From assembly GCA_036397475.1 (NCBI GenBank), contig DASWIV010000206.1, positions 1-10,269 on the forward strand: a stretch of DNA of 10,269 nucleotides. Reading direction: 5' to 3'. A model generated the notes under the pieces. It had not been told where the DNA came from. It saw only the letters and a program-made list of their open reading frames with translations, and did no database searches. This DNA comes from DASWIV01 sp036397475. GTDB taxonomy: Bacteria > JAJVIF01 > JAPKYR01. Shown one piece after another: positions 1 through 6,267 of the stretch. The position numbers and the translations under genes were made by a program. How positions within the stretch are numbered: position 1 is the stretch's first letter; each line of letters opens with the position of its first letter.

Positions 1-1132
1 ACGACTTTCCTATTTTTTCGCCAAGTTTAATGGTGTCATTTTCAGATTGGGATGAGATTTCCAATTCCCTCAATTCGATAATCTCTCGTTCGGGGGGGAC
101 ATCCTGCTTAAAATGATCCCATCCGAGGTCGGATGGATTAACGACATTTCCGTCCGATCTAAGCATGTGCATGCCAAGGGGCTTGTCTAGCATGTCTCCG
201 ATTATAGTAAGTGAAGGCAGATCGATGTCGCTGGCGAATGTCTCGATTGCGAAGTTGACCGCTTCCTCAGTCCCGGCTATCAGTAATTCGAAATCTTCTC
301 CGCCAGTAGTGAAATCAATGATGTCCCGTCCAAGTGCCGAAGCCGCTTTTCCAAGTTCCGGTGAGACCGGAAATTTTTCCTCAAATATCCTGAACCCGGT
401 ACCGGAGGCGTTCGCCATTCTGAACAGGTCGATGCCAACACCGTCGGAAATATCCATCATTGAATGTATTCCATCCATCCCGGCGAAAAATTGTCCGGCG
501 AGGATCCTGGGTTCGGGCTTAAGATGTTGATCTATCAGGTAATTCGCATAGTCGGAGTCCGGCTCCATTCCTGACATCAGCATGGCAAGGCCAGCGGACC
601 GGTCGCCGATATATCCGGTGACGGCGATTACATCCCCGAGAACCGCACCGGTCCTTCTGACCAGGCGCCCTGTTGTTTCACCTATTACGGTCATTGAGAT
701 CGATATTGGTCCGGGGGACCGGGTTAAATCTCCACCGATCAAACGTGTATCGAATTTTGAAAGGCAATCCGAGAGGCCCCTGGCGATTTCTTCAATATTA
801 GCCGAGGAAGTATTTCTGGGGGTCGCGAGAGTGCAGACCGCCCATCGCGGGATAGCGCCCATCGCGGCAATATCGCTAAGGTTCGCTGCGGCACAGCGGT
901 AACCGATATTGTAATAGCTGTGCTTTCCAAGGACGAAGTGGATATCCTGTACAAGCATGTCGGCTGTAATTACAAATTTCGATTCAGGATCGACTCCGGG
1001 TTCGAAAGCGGCGGCATCGTCGCCAATTCCGATCAGGAGATCGATTGGCATCGAGCCAGAAGCAAACATTCGCTCGAACATTTCGACAAGTTCGGATTCG
1101 CTTACAGGATTTTTTTCCGCCTGTTCAGACAT
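1..1132 (-). CDS. thiL: Thiamine-monophosphate kinase fused to the N-terminus of TsaE (3' end outside window)
   Basis: ThiL phosphorylates thiamine monophosphate to TPP with ATP in the cytoplasm. This frame was translated by hand from the ATG at 1132-1130, because it has no stop inside the window. ThiL landmarks are GIGDDAA (residues 35-41), NLSDIAAMGA (84-93), GGDLTRSP (133-140), DISDGVGID (227-235), GGEDFELL (277-284) and the usual family terminus GWDHF (337-341). The frame continues past GWDHF through a short linker into ELEISSQSENDTIKLGEKIG (356-375). That matches the start of TsaE, the P-loop ATPase of tRNA t6A synthesis; its Walker A would lie beyond the window edge. The start is 3 nt after the stop of the upstream thiF-like gene, so the two are probably co-transcribed. 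thiL followed by tsaE is a known gene order (for example Bacillus subtilis thiL-ydiB), which supports the reading. The alternative is two overlapping genes with a length error in the C7 tract between them. Confidence 0.9.
   Translation of the reverse strand, partial: MSEQAEKNPVSESELVEMFERMFASGSMPIDLLIGIGDDAAAFEPGVDPESKFVITADMLVQDIHFVLGKHSYYNIGYRCAAANLSDIAAMGAIPRWAVCTLATPRNTSSANIEEIARGLSDCLSKFDTRLIGGDLTRSPGPISISMTVIGETTGRLVRRTGAVLGDVIAVTGYIGDRSAGLAMLMSGMEPDSDYANYLIDQHLKPEPRILAGQFFAGMDGIHSMMDISDGVGIDLFRMANASGTGFRIFEEKFPVSPELGKAASALGRDIIDFTTGGEDFELLIAGTEEAVNFAIETFASDIDLPSLTIIGDMLDKPLGMHMLRSDGNVVNPSDLGWDHFKQDVPPEREIIELRELEISSQSENDTIKLGEKIGKS
70..98 (-). other. C7 homopolymer and TTGA overlap at the thiL/tsaE junction
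   Basis: On the coding (minus) strand a run of seven C (98-92) lies between the ThiL terminus and the TsaE-like part. As written, the frame stays open through it. If one C were missing, the ThiL frame would end at TGA (72-70). That TGA overlaps a TTG (73-71) that is in frame with the TsaE part, with GAGAG about 9 nt upstream as a possible ribosome site. The site can therefore be read as an in-frame fusion, as overlapping coupled genes with a sequencing indel, or as a slippage site giving both products. Confidence 0.6.
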
Positions 1133-1135
1133 GTA

Positions 1136-2170
1136 TCAAGTGCCCACCCATTTACCCAGGATGCTTCTGGCTTCCGAAACATTTCTTGTACCGCTCACCA
1201 TCGCGCGGCCATCCTCGAACAGGTGAATCGTATGCTCGTTCACCTTGAACTTCAACAGGAATCCGTTATTTTCAACTTCTCCATCGATCGAATTTCCAAA
1301 TGAATTCAAATCTATCTTTCTCCCGGTATTAATCTGGACCGTATCCCGTCCGCAAAGCGCCCGGGATTCGTCCGTGACTTCCGAATCCAGAAATTCCGTG
1401 ACGTAATCGGTACATAACGGGCATGGTTCATCCTCGTTTGATTTTTTAAGCTGGTCCAGCATCAAGCTTGAATCTGTCCCGTCCCAAACGTTCCACGTAC
1501 GCAGGATCGGATCGGGGATGTCGTTCACTAACATTCTGATCGCGAGTGTTGCGGCATGGGATGCCGCAAGCGATGTTGCGGTGCCTATCACTCCCGATGT
1601 ATCGCAGGTAGGAAGCGATCCTGGGGGGACAGGATCGGGGAATATGCATCGAAGGCATGCATGGCGTCCGATGATCGGGAAGACCGATGCTTCGACTCCC
1701 ACCGCACCCGCATATACCCACTGGACACCTTCGGTGATGCACCAGTCGTTGATCAGGTAGCGGGTATCAAAATTGTCGGTCCCATCGCACACGACATGAG
1801 CGCCTTTCAGAATAAAGTGAATATTATCGGCGGTGAGGTCGAGGATCTTCGGGTAGACCTGGCAGGTCGGCATAATTTCGTTGAGGTGGCGGCGGGCAGC
1901 TTCGGCTTTCGGAAGGCACCTTTCAGCATCAGACCATGTGTACAATGTCTGGCGGGTTAAATTGGAGAAATCCACATAATCCCTGTCGATAATGGTGAGG
2001 CGTCCGACTCCCGCACGCACAAGAAGCTCCGCGATTCTCGATCCGGTAGCGCCCATCCCGACAATGGTGGCATGGGATTTGAGTAAGGCGGCCTGGCCCT
2101 CGCGCCCGATCTGGTCGAGAAGGTAATGCCGCGAGAAGACGTCATCGGATGAAACGTGTCGGTCATTCAT
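1136..2170 (-). CDS. thiF: ThiF/MoeB-family ThiS adenylyltransferase
   Basis: An E1-like enzyme that activates the C-terminal glycine of a ThiS or MoaD carrier by adenylation before sulfur transfer. Visible landmarks are the nucleotide-binding loop GMGATGS (38-44), the IIDRDYVDFSNLTRQ segment (60-74), DGTDNFDTRYLIND (129-142), two Cys pairs for a structural zinc (CLRC 172-175, CPLC 250-253) and the TCDTSGVIG segment with the likely catalytic Cys189. An extra C-terminal module begins at CGRD (273-276) and ends DGRAMVSGTRNVSEAR; such a tail occurs in stand-alone ThiF/MoeB proteins of about 340 residues. The context (thiS, thiG, thiC, thiL) argues for ThiS as partner, although use on MoaD as well cannot be excluded. 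The ATG at 2170 has only a weak ribosome site. The gene lies beyond the terminator at 2196-2230, so it needs readthrough or a promoter that I cannot place with confidence. Confidence 0.9.
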   Translation of the reverse strand: MNDRHVSSDDVFSRHYLLDQIGREGQAALLKSHATIVGMGATGSRIAELLVRAGVGRLTIIDRDYVDFSNLTRQTLYTWSDAERCLPKAEAARRHLNEIMPTCQVYPKILDLTADNIHFILKGAHVVCDGTDNFDTRYLINDWCITEGVQWVYAGAVGVEASVFPIIGRHACLRCIFPDPVPPGSLPTCDTSGVIGTATSLAASHAATLAIRMLVNDIPDPILRTWNVWDGTDSSLMLDQLKKSNEDEPCPLCTDYVTEFLDSEVTDESRALCGRDTVQINTGRKIDLNSFGNSIDGEVENNGFLLKFKVNEHTIHLFEDGRAMVSGTRNVSEARSILGKWVGT

Positions 2171-2195
2171 ACCGGGGTAATTTTATCATTATCAC

Positions 2196-2230
2196 GGAAT
2201 AATAAAAGCACGCACCGCTAAGTGCGTGCC
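2196..2230 (-). terminator. Rho-independent terminator after the regulator gene
   Basis: An 8-bp perfect GC-rich stem (GCACGCAC at 2208-2215 with GTGCGTGC at 2222-2229) has a 6-nt loop. On the minus strand it is followed by TTTTATTATT. It lies about 30 nt after the regulator stop and separates thiC and the regulator from thiF and thiL. On the plus strand the trailing run is only CTTTT, so it is read mainly as a minus-strand terminator. Confidence 0.8.
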
Positions 2231-2260
2231 TTTTACATAAGGGTATCGAGATAGAGGCTG

Positions 2261-2566
2261 TTATAAATTTTTCATGAGTTTTCTCATCTGCCTGATGTAA
2301 TTATTGAATTCAGTACGTCCAAGCCTGGTCAATCGCACATTGGTGTTGGGAGTTTTCCCGATGAAGGATTTGATTATTTCTATGTAGCTGGCATCCTCGA
2401 GTTTGGATAGATGCAACGAGAGGTTGCCTTTTGTGAGATTGGTTGATGTCATGAGGTACTTGAAATCCGCCTGATCGACCGCTGAGAGGACAGCCATGAT
2501 CGACATTCGCGCCGGTTCGTGAATGAGTTTATTGATGGAGTTGATATCTTCCGGCGACTGGGTCAA
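2261..2566 (-). CDS. Winged-helix transcriptional regulator (HTH_34-like), TTG start
   Basis: A 101-residue single-domain DNA-binding protein. Residues 13-40 form the first helices (LIHEPARMSIMAVLSA). LTKGNLSLHLSKLEDASYIE (44-63) is the recognition helix and following turn, and the wing runs to about residue 80 (SFIGKTPNTNVRLTRLG). The pattern GNLS-HL-LE--Y-E--K-F-GK-P-T--RLT--GR fits the winged-helix family Pfam calls HTH_34, related to ArsR and MarR regulators. No metal-site cysteines are present. The start is TTG (2566-2564) with GGGGA about 7 nt upstream; no ATG gives a full domain. It lies 45 bp after thiC in the same direction and just before a terminator, so it is probably the last gene of that unit. 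Its target cannot be told from the sequence, and control of thiC is only an inference from position. Confidence 0.8.
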   Translation of the reverse strand: MTQSPEDINSINKLIHEPARMSIMAVLSAVDQADFKYLMTSTNLTKGNLSLHLSKLEDASYIEIIKSFIGKTPNTNVRLTRLGRTEFNNYIRQMRKLMKNL

Positions 2567-2611
2567 GCTGATCCCCAGTTTGTCTCAAAATTCGATTTTA
2601 TTCACGGGGAA

Positions 2612-3982
2612 TTAAGGCGCGATCAGTTCTTCTTCTTTCAGCGCCGCGTTCCAGTCCTCTATGCCCTGGGATATCTTCATCGAGCAGAAACGCGGGCCGC
2701 ACATCGAGCAGAATTCCGCTGTCTTGAACTGATGCTCCGGAAGTGTCTCGTCGTGGAGTTCACGAGCCTTATCGCCATCGAGCGCGAGCGCGAACTGGCT
2801 TTCCCAGTCGAAACCATAGCGGGCTCTCGACATTTCATTGTTTCTCTCGACAGCGCCCGGTTTTTTGTGGGCAAGGTCGGCTGAGTGAGCGGCGATTCGG
2901 GTCGCAAGGATTCCGTCGCGGACATCAGCCTCGTTGGGAAGTCCGAGATGCTCCTTGGGGGTTAAATAACACAGCATTGCAGCTCCGTGAAACGCTGCCA
3001 GGGCGCCACCGATCGCTCCGGTAATATGGTCATAGCCGGCGCCTACATCGCATGTGAGGGGGCCAAGCACATAAAACGGGGCATCGTCGCACAGTTCCTG
3101 TTCTTTTTTCATGTTCATTTCGATCTGGTCGAGCGGAACATGCCCTGGGCCTTCGATCATGACCTGTACATCCTTAGCCTGTGCCCGCCTGTTCAGTTCG
3201 CCATGTACTGCAAGCTCGGCAAACTGGGCCTCGTCGGACGCGTCGTGGGTGCTTCCCGGACGGAGCGCGTCGCCGAGTGAGAGCGATACGTCGTATTTGC
3301 GGCAGATATCCAGAAGCTGATCGAAATGCGTGTAAAACGGATTTTCCATGTGATGGGAGATCATCCAGTGAGCCATGAGCGATCCGCCACGGCTGACTAT
3401 CTTGGTGATGCGTTTTTCGATCATAGGCATCATGCGAAGAAGTATGCATGAATGGACTGTGAAGTAATCGACTCCCTGTTCCGCCTGCTCTTCGCAGATC
3501 TCGAGGAGTAATTCGGGGGTCAAATCCAGCGGATCTTTAATCCGCTCAATAGCCTCATATATGGGGACTGTTCCGATCGGGACAGTTGAATTTCTCAGTA
3601 TCGCTTCCCTGATCTCGGGAATATTTCCGCCGGTAGACAGGTCCATCACCGTATCCGCGCCGTATTTTTCCGATACTTTCATTTTCCGGACTTCCTCGTC
3701 GAGGTCCTTTACCACAGCAGACGCGCCGATATTTGAATTTACCTTGGTAAGGGCGTTACGTCCGATAGCGGTTGTCCTGCTTTCGGGGTGCATAATATTG
3801 GCGGGGATTATGAGGCGCCCTTCGGCAATTTCTTTACGAATGAATTCCGCGTCGAGTCCTTCACGCACGGCATTATCTTTCATTTCAGGCGTAATAATGC
3901 CTTCTTTGGCGAACCGCAGTTGTGTAACCGCACCGCCGTTAGCTCTCTTAATATGTTCCTTTATCGCAGCTACTCTATTCAT
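2612..3982 (-). CDS. thiC: Phosphomethylpyrimidine synthase (HMP-P synthase), radical SAM
   Basis: Converts 5-aminoimidazole ribotide to HMP-P, the pyrimidine half of thiamine, by radical SAM chemistry. The C-terminal [4Fe-4S] motif CSMCGPRFC (Cys425, Cys428, Cys433; CX2CX4C) is intact. Other ThiC blocks are STGGNIPEIREAILRNS (116-132), IVSRGGSLMAHW (195-206), SLGDALRPG (235-243), MIEGPGHVP (275-283) and LCYLTPKEHLGLP (337-349). At 456 residues it is the short form, without the long N-terminal domain of the enterobacterial enzyme. The ATG at 3982 has GGAG 7 nt upstream. There is no riboswitch in the 102 bp before it, so TPP control would have to come from the thiS leader. Oddities are VHSCI (176-180) and CDVGAGYDH (311-319) where I recall HAGV and TDIAPGYDH in common ThiC. 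A paralogue such as the benzimidazole synthase BzaF is possible but less likely given thiS and thiG next door. Confidence 0.93.
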   Translation of the reverse strand: MNRVAAIKEHIKRANGGAVTQLRFAKEGIITPEMKDNAVREGLDAEFIRKEIAEGRLIIPANIMHPESRTTAIGRNALTKVNSNIGASAVVKDLDEEVRKMKVSEKYGADTVMDLSTGGNIPEIREAILRNSTVPIGTVPIYEAIERIKDPLDLTPELLLEICEEQAEQGVDYFTVHSCILLRMMPMIEKRITKIVSRGGSLMAHWMISHHMENPFYTHFDQLLDICRKYDVSLSLGDALRPGSTHDASDEAQFAELAVHGELNRRAQAKDVQVMIEGPGHVPLDQIEMNMKKEQELCDDAPFYVLGPLTCDVGAGYDHITGAIGGALAAFHGAAMLCYLTPKEHLGLPNEADVRDGILATRIAAHSADLAHKKPGAVERNNEMSRARYGFDWESQFALALDGDKARELHDETLPEHQFKTAEFCSMCGPRFCSMKISQGIEDWNAALKEEELIAP

Positions 3983-4084
3983 GATCTCGCTCCAATTATC
4001 CTGACTTACAATTTTTTTTAATTTTTTCCCGGTTTACCTGTCAGTTTAGGGCTTCGGCATACGTACTACTTACAGGTGGTTAAA

Positions 4085-4501
4085 ATGAATCTACGTCTGA
4101 TATCACTATTACAAAATCTTCATCATCTGCACGGTCAAAAATATTTTACCCAGTACCCGCAGCGACAGTTCGAGTTTCTATTCCACGACACGACCAAACT
4201 GCGGTTCCGGCTCGAAGATCGCGATATTTCCGTTCCGATCTCGATCCTTCTGCTCGGAATCATCCAGCTCATTTCCCGCAAACACTTCGACAAGGCCGCG
4301 TGCACTGAGATTCTCGGGAAGGACTGGGGCTTTCAATTTGTCGCCCGGATCCTTCTCGAGTGCGACGATGTCGGTGTCGGTGAGGGCTACGGGTTCAAAC
4401 TGGTACCAATTGCAAAGGCCAGATCGCACGAATACGAGGAATTCGTTCCACCGCCAGCCGCGAAATCCAACCCGAATGGCGGCGATGGAGAGATGGAATA
4501 A
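4085..4501 (+). CDS. Hypothetical protein inside the thi cluster, opposite strand
   Basis: I do not recognise this 138-residue frame. It is supported mainly by its start: AGGTGG (4074-4079) lies 5 nt before ATG 4085. The codons are GC-rich at the third position. The product has a mixed hydrophobic stretch, PISILLLGIIQLI (residues 52-64), then a plain globular-looking part and a low-complexity Pro/Gly/Asn tail. It stops 1 nt before the thiG stop (convergent) and is divergent from thiC across 102 bp. If real, it interrupts the minus-strand cluster and any thiS-thiG-thiC transcript would be antisense to it. A minus-strand frame at 4178-4429 is the competitor. That frame has a more typical purine-first codon pattern but only a GTG start without a ribosome site. 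The region could also be decayed sequence. Confidence 0.45.
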   Translation: MNLRLISLLQNLHHLHGQKYFTQYPQRQFEFLFHDTTKLRFRLEDRDISVPISILLLGIIQLISRKHFDKAACTEILGKDWGFQFVARILLECDDVGVGEGYGFKLVPIAKARSHEYEEFVPPPAAKSNPNGGDGEME

Positions 4502-4502
4502 C

Positions 4503-5273
4503 TCACTTCAGTCCGGCACCGACACTCGAGACTGAGCCGAAGAATTTTTTATTCATGCGTCCGGACAGGTACGCGAGACGTCCGCCTTGAACCCCGAGCC
4601 TGAAACCTTCCGCCATCATGACCGGATTTCCGGCGGTTGCTATGGCAGTGTTGACGAGAACCGCATCCGCGCCGATCTCCATCGCCTGCGACGCGTCGCT
4701 GGGAACGCCAAGTCCGGCGTCGACAACGACAGGCACATTCGCGCGCTCTATAATAATTTCAATACCTGAAAAATCGAGAAAACCCTGTCCACTTCCGATG
4801 TAGCTTGCAAGCGGCATGACAGTAGCGCAGCCAAGATCCTCGAGTTTTTTCGCGACAATTGGATCATCATTCGTGTACGGAAGGACAGTGAAGCCTTCGT
4901 CGATGAGTATCTTCGCAGCTTCCAGGGTTCCACCCGTGTCGGGAAGTAAGGTCTCAGGATCGCCGAGTACTTCGAGCTTTATCCAGTTGGTGTTTGCGGC
5001 TTCTCTCGCGAGTCGCGCGATTCGTACAGCATCCTCGACCGTGTACGCTCCCGCTGTATTCGGAAGCAGAGTATATCTCGAAAAGTCGAGAGCCTTGTAG
5101 AAATGGTTGGAGTCGTTAAAATCGACCCGTCCCATGGCGACCGTAATAATTTCAGCTCCGGTAGCTTCATGCGCCGCGACCATTGTGTCGTTGTCGGGAT
5201 ATTTCCCTGTCCCGACCAGTAGACGCGAATGGAATTCCTCACCAGCTATTATCAATGGATCGTGTGACGTCAT
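4503..5273 (-). CDS. thiG: Thiazole synthase
   Basis: ThiG condenses 1-deoxy-D-xylulose 5-phosphate, dehydroglycine and the sulfur of ThiS thiocarboxylate into the thiazole of thiamine. At 256 residues it has the normal family length and a TIM-barrel pattern. Landmarks are LLVGTGKYPD (18-27), YTLLPNTAGAYT (67-78), the WIKLEVLGD strand with Lys99 as the likely Schiff-base lysine, MPLASYIGSGQG (about 158-169), VVDAGLGVPSDA and ADAVLVNTAIATAGNP. The ATG at 5273 follows the stop of the membrane-protein gene by 6 nt, which implies co-transcription and probably coupled translation. Its own ribosome site (GAGGG about 11 nt upstream) is loosely spaced. The enzyme making dehydroglycine (ThiH or ThiO) is not in the window. 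Confidence 0.96.
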   Translation of the reverse strand: MTSHDPLIIAGEEFHSRLLVGTGKYPDNDTMVAAHEATGAEIITVAMGRVDFNDSNHFYKALDFSRYTLLPNTAGAYTVEDAVRIARLAREAANTNWIKLEVLGDPETLLPDTGGTLEAAKILIDEGFTVLPYTNDDPIVAKKLEDLGCATVMPLASYIGSGQGFLDFSGIEIIIERANVPVVVDAGLGVPSDASQAMEIGADAVLVNTAIATAGNPVMMAEGFRLGVQGGRLAYLSGRMNKKFFGSVSSVGAGLK

Positions 5274-5279
5274 TTTTCA

Positions 5280-5822
5280 TCAATCCCTCATCATTTTGTC
5301 TTCCGCCCACGCAGTTTTCTTCTGTTCCCAGGCGAGGTCGGGGATGTGTTTATTGGTGATGCTCCTGTCGATAAAGATCAGGACTATCCCGACCGCGAGG
5401 AAGTACCATCCCGAGATTCCCAGAGGTTTACTGACTATCAGATATGTCATTATCAGGAGATGCGTGATCACGGTTTTAGCTATGAACATCTCCGCCCATT
5501 TACGCCCAAAGGATTTTTCCTCGCATTTGTTGAGTCCGATCATGGAGCGTTCAGCGAATCCACGCGCGAGAATGAAGTGGTAAACGAAACTGAACAGCAA
5601 GGCAACTATCGCAAGGGGAACGCTCTTGTGGACAAGGTATGCAATGACCGCGTAGACCACCGGAAGGATACTTCCCGCTTTAAGGAACTGGAAATATTTT
5701 CCGAGTTTTGTTTTATCGACAGCTTCTTTTGCCAATTTTTTTGTACTCGCTGACCCGAGGTGCCCGTGCGGACGGTCTTTCGGACCTATGTGCGGCATAT
5801 TTTTTCCTGCCAACTCATCCAC
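5280..5822 (-). CDS. Four-helix membrane protein between thiS and thiG, function unknown
   Basis: A 180-residue protein with four predicted membrane segments at about 47-65, 69-87, 113-131 and 136-152. It has a polar, His/Lys-rich N-terminus (residues 9-45) and a charged C-terminal tail (153-180). The loop between segments 2 and 3 carries ARGFAERSMIGLNKCEEKSFGRKWAE and is highly charged. It is not an obvious match to the thiamine transporters ThiT or ThiW, and I recognise no enzymatic motif. It lies in the riboswitch-controlled unit, after thiS and 6 nt before thiG, so it is expected to be repressed by TPP along with them. That suggests a role tied to thiamine, perhaps uptake of thiamine or a precursor, which is inference from position only. 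Met9 (ATG at 5798, with AGGA about 7 nt upstream) is an equally good start; the outer start at 5822 has AGGTG 4 nt upstream. Confidence 0.8.
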   Translation of the reverse strand: MDELAGKNMPHIGPKDRPHGHLGSASTKKLAKEAVDKTKLGKYFQFLKAGSILPVVYAVIAYLVHKSVPLAIVALLFSFVYHFILARGFAERSMIGLNKCEEKSFGRKWAEMFIAKTVITHLLIMTYLIVSKPLGISGWYFLAVGIVLIFIDRSITNKHIPDLAWEQKKTAWAEDKMMRD

Positions 5823-5857
5823 ACCTGCCTCATGTATTTTAATCCGCGAATTTGCCT

Positions 5858-6076
5858 CTATCCTCCGCCGATAATCTGGACTATTTCAAGATTGTCGCCG
5901 TCGGATAGCGGAATATTATCGTATTTCCCCTTAGGAAGTACATTTTTATTGTGCTCGATCACGACTGCCGCCACGGGAATTTTCCGGCTTTCGAGAAAGT
6001 CGGTAAGCTGGAATCCGGATGGAATTTCTACTGATTCCCCGTTCACCGTGCATCTTATTTTAGTAATTTCAGACAT
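5858..6076 (-). CDS. thiS: Sulfur carrier protein ThiS
   Basis: A 72-residue beta-grasp protein that carries sulfur as a C-terminal thiocarboxylate to ThiG. It shows VNGESVEIPSG (11-21), the LTDFLE helix, VAAVVIEHNKNVLPKG (35-50) and the required Gly-Gly end (IIGGG, 68-72), followed directly by TAG. The start is the ATG at 6076-6074; longer open frames upstream only read through the riboswitch. There is no Shine-Dalgarno sequence: the six bases before ATG are the T-tract of the attenuator, preceded by its stem. It is the first gene of the TPP-controlled unit and the substrate of the ThiF-like enzyme at 1136-2170. Confidence 0.93.
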   Translation of the reverse strand: MSEITKIRCTVNGESVEIPSGFQLTDFLESRKIPVAAVVIEHNKNVLPKGKYDNIPLSDGDNLEIVQIIGGG

Positions 6077-6102
6077 AAAAAATCTGTGCGTACGGGCACA
6101 GG
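6077..6102 (-). terminator. Riboswitch-controlled attenuator directly before thiS
   Basis: On the minus strand CTGTGC (6101-6096) pairs with GCACAG (6089-6084) across a 6-nt loop. A and six T follow, and the T-tract ends at the base before the thiS ATG. The left arm and loop can instead pair with the 3' part of the aptamer: 6126-6113 against 6101-6088, about 13 pairs with two bulged bases. That makes an antiterminator excluding both aptamer closure and this hairpin. The layout predicts termination when TPP is bound. Confidence 0.7.
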
Positions 6103-6111
6103 ATTTGTGAA

Positions 6112-6198
6112 GCCGTGTCCCTACGCTGGTACTATCCAGATCAGGTTCGAGGGTTAGCGCGGGCCGCTTCTCAGTCCAAACGGGACACCCCTCCGGCA
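6112..6198 (-). promoter_or_regulatory. TPP riboswitch aptamer (THI element)
   Basis: The minus strand carries the THI-box sequences in order: GGGGTGTCC, CTGAGA (6174-6169), ACCC and GAACCTGATCTGGATAG, then ACCAGCGTAGGGA. P1 can form from GCCG (6197-6194) with CGGC (6115-6112). P2 forms from GAGGG (6193-6189) with CCCTC (6153-6149). P3 is short (GTCC with GGAC). The RNA binds thiamine pyrophosphate and here acts on the thiS-membrane protein-thiG transcript through the attenuator just downstream. Confidence 0.95.
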
Positions 6199-6225
6199 CT
6201 GACGTGTGGTATTGAGGTCGCATCA

Positions 6226-6254
6226 AGGATAACACCAGATGCAGGATGAGTCAA
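6226..6254 (-). promoter_or_regulatory. Probable sigma70 promoter of the thiS unit
   Basis: On the minus strand TTGACT (6254-6249), a 17-bp spacer and TATCCT (6231-6226) form a good -35/-10 pair, with an extended -10 TG at the usual place (TGTTATCCT). Transcription would start about 20 nt before the aptamer. The promoter lies just upstream of the decayed protease frame on the other strand. Confidence 0.6.
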
Positions 6255-6267
6255 TTGTACAAGATTA

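Noticed and set aside
582..1303. Several plus-strand open frames across thiL
   Set aside because: They are antisense shadows of a clear ThiL coding frame, without ribosome sites or family resemblance.
2171..2207. Possible -10 (GATAAT/TAAAAT) before the thiF-like gene
   Set aside because: The matching -35 would lie inside the terminator stem and no good hexamer is present, so no promoter was annotated.
4178..4429. Minus-strand frame of 83 codons opposite the hypothetical plus gene
   Set aside because: Its codon pattern is plausible, but the only start is a GTG with no ribosome site and the upstream extension looks non-coding. It is kept only as the competing model for the plus-strand call.
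6077..6235. N-terminally longer thiS (125 codons)
   Set aside because: The extra residues are translated riboswitch RNA; the ThiS family length and domain start fit the ATG at 6076.
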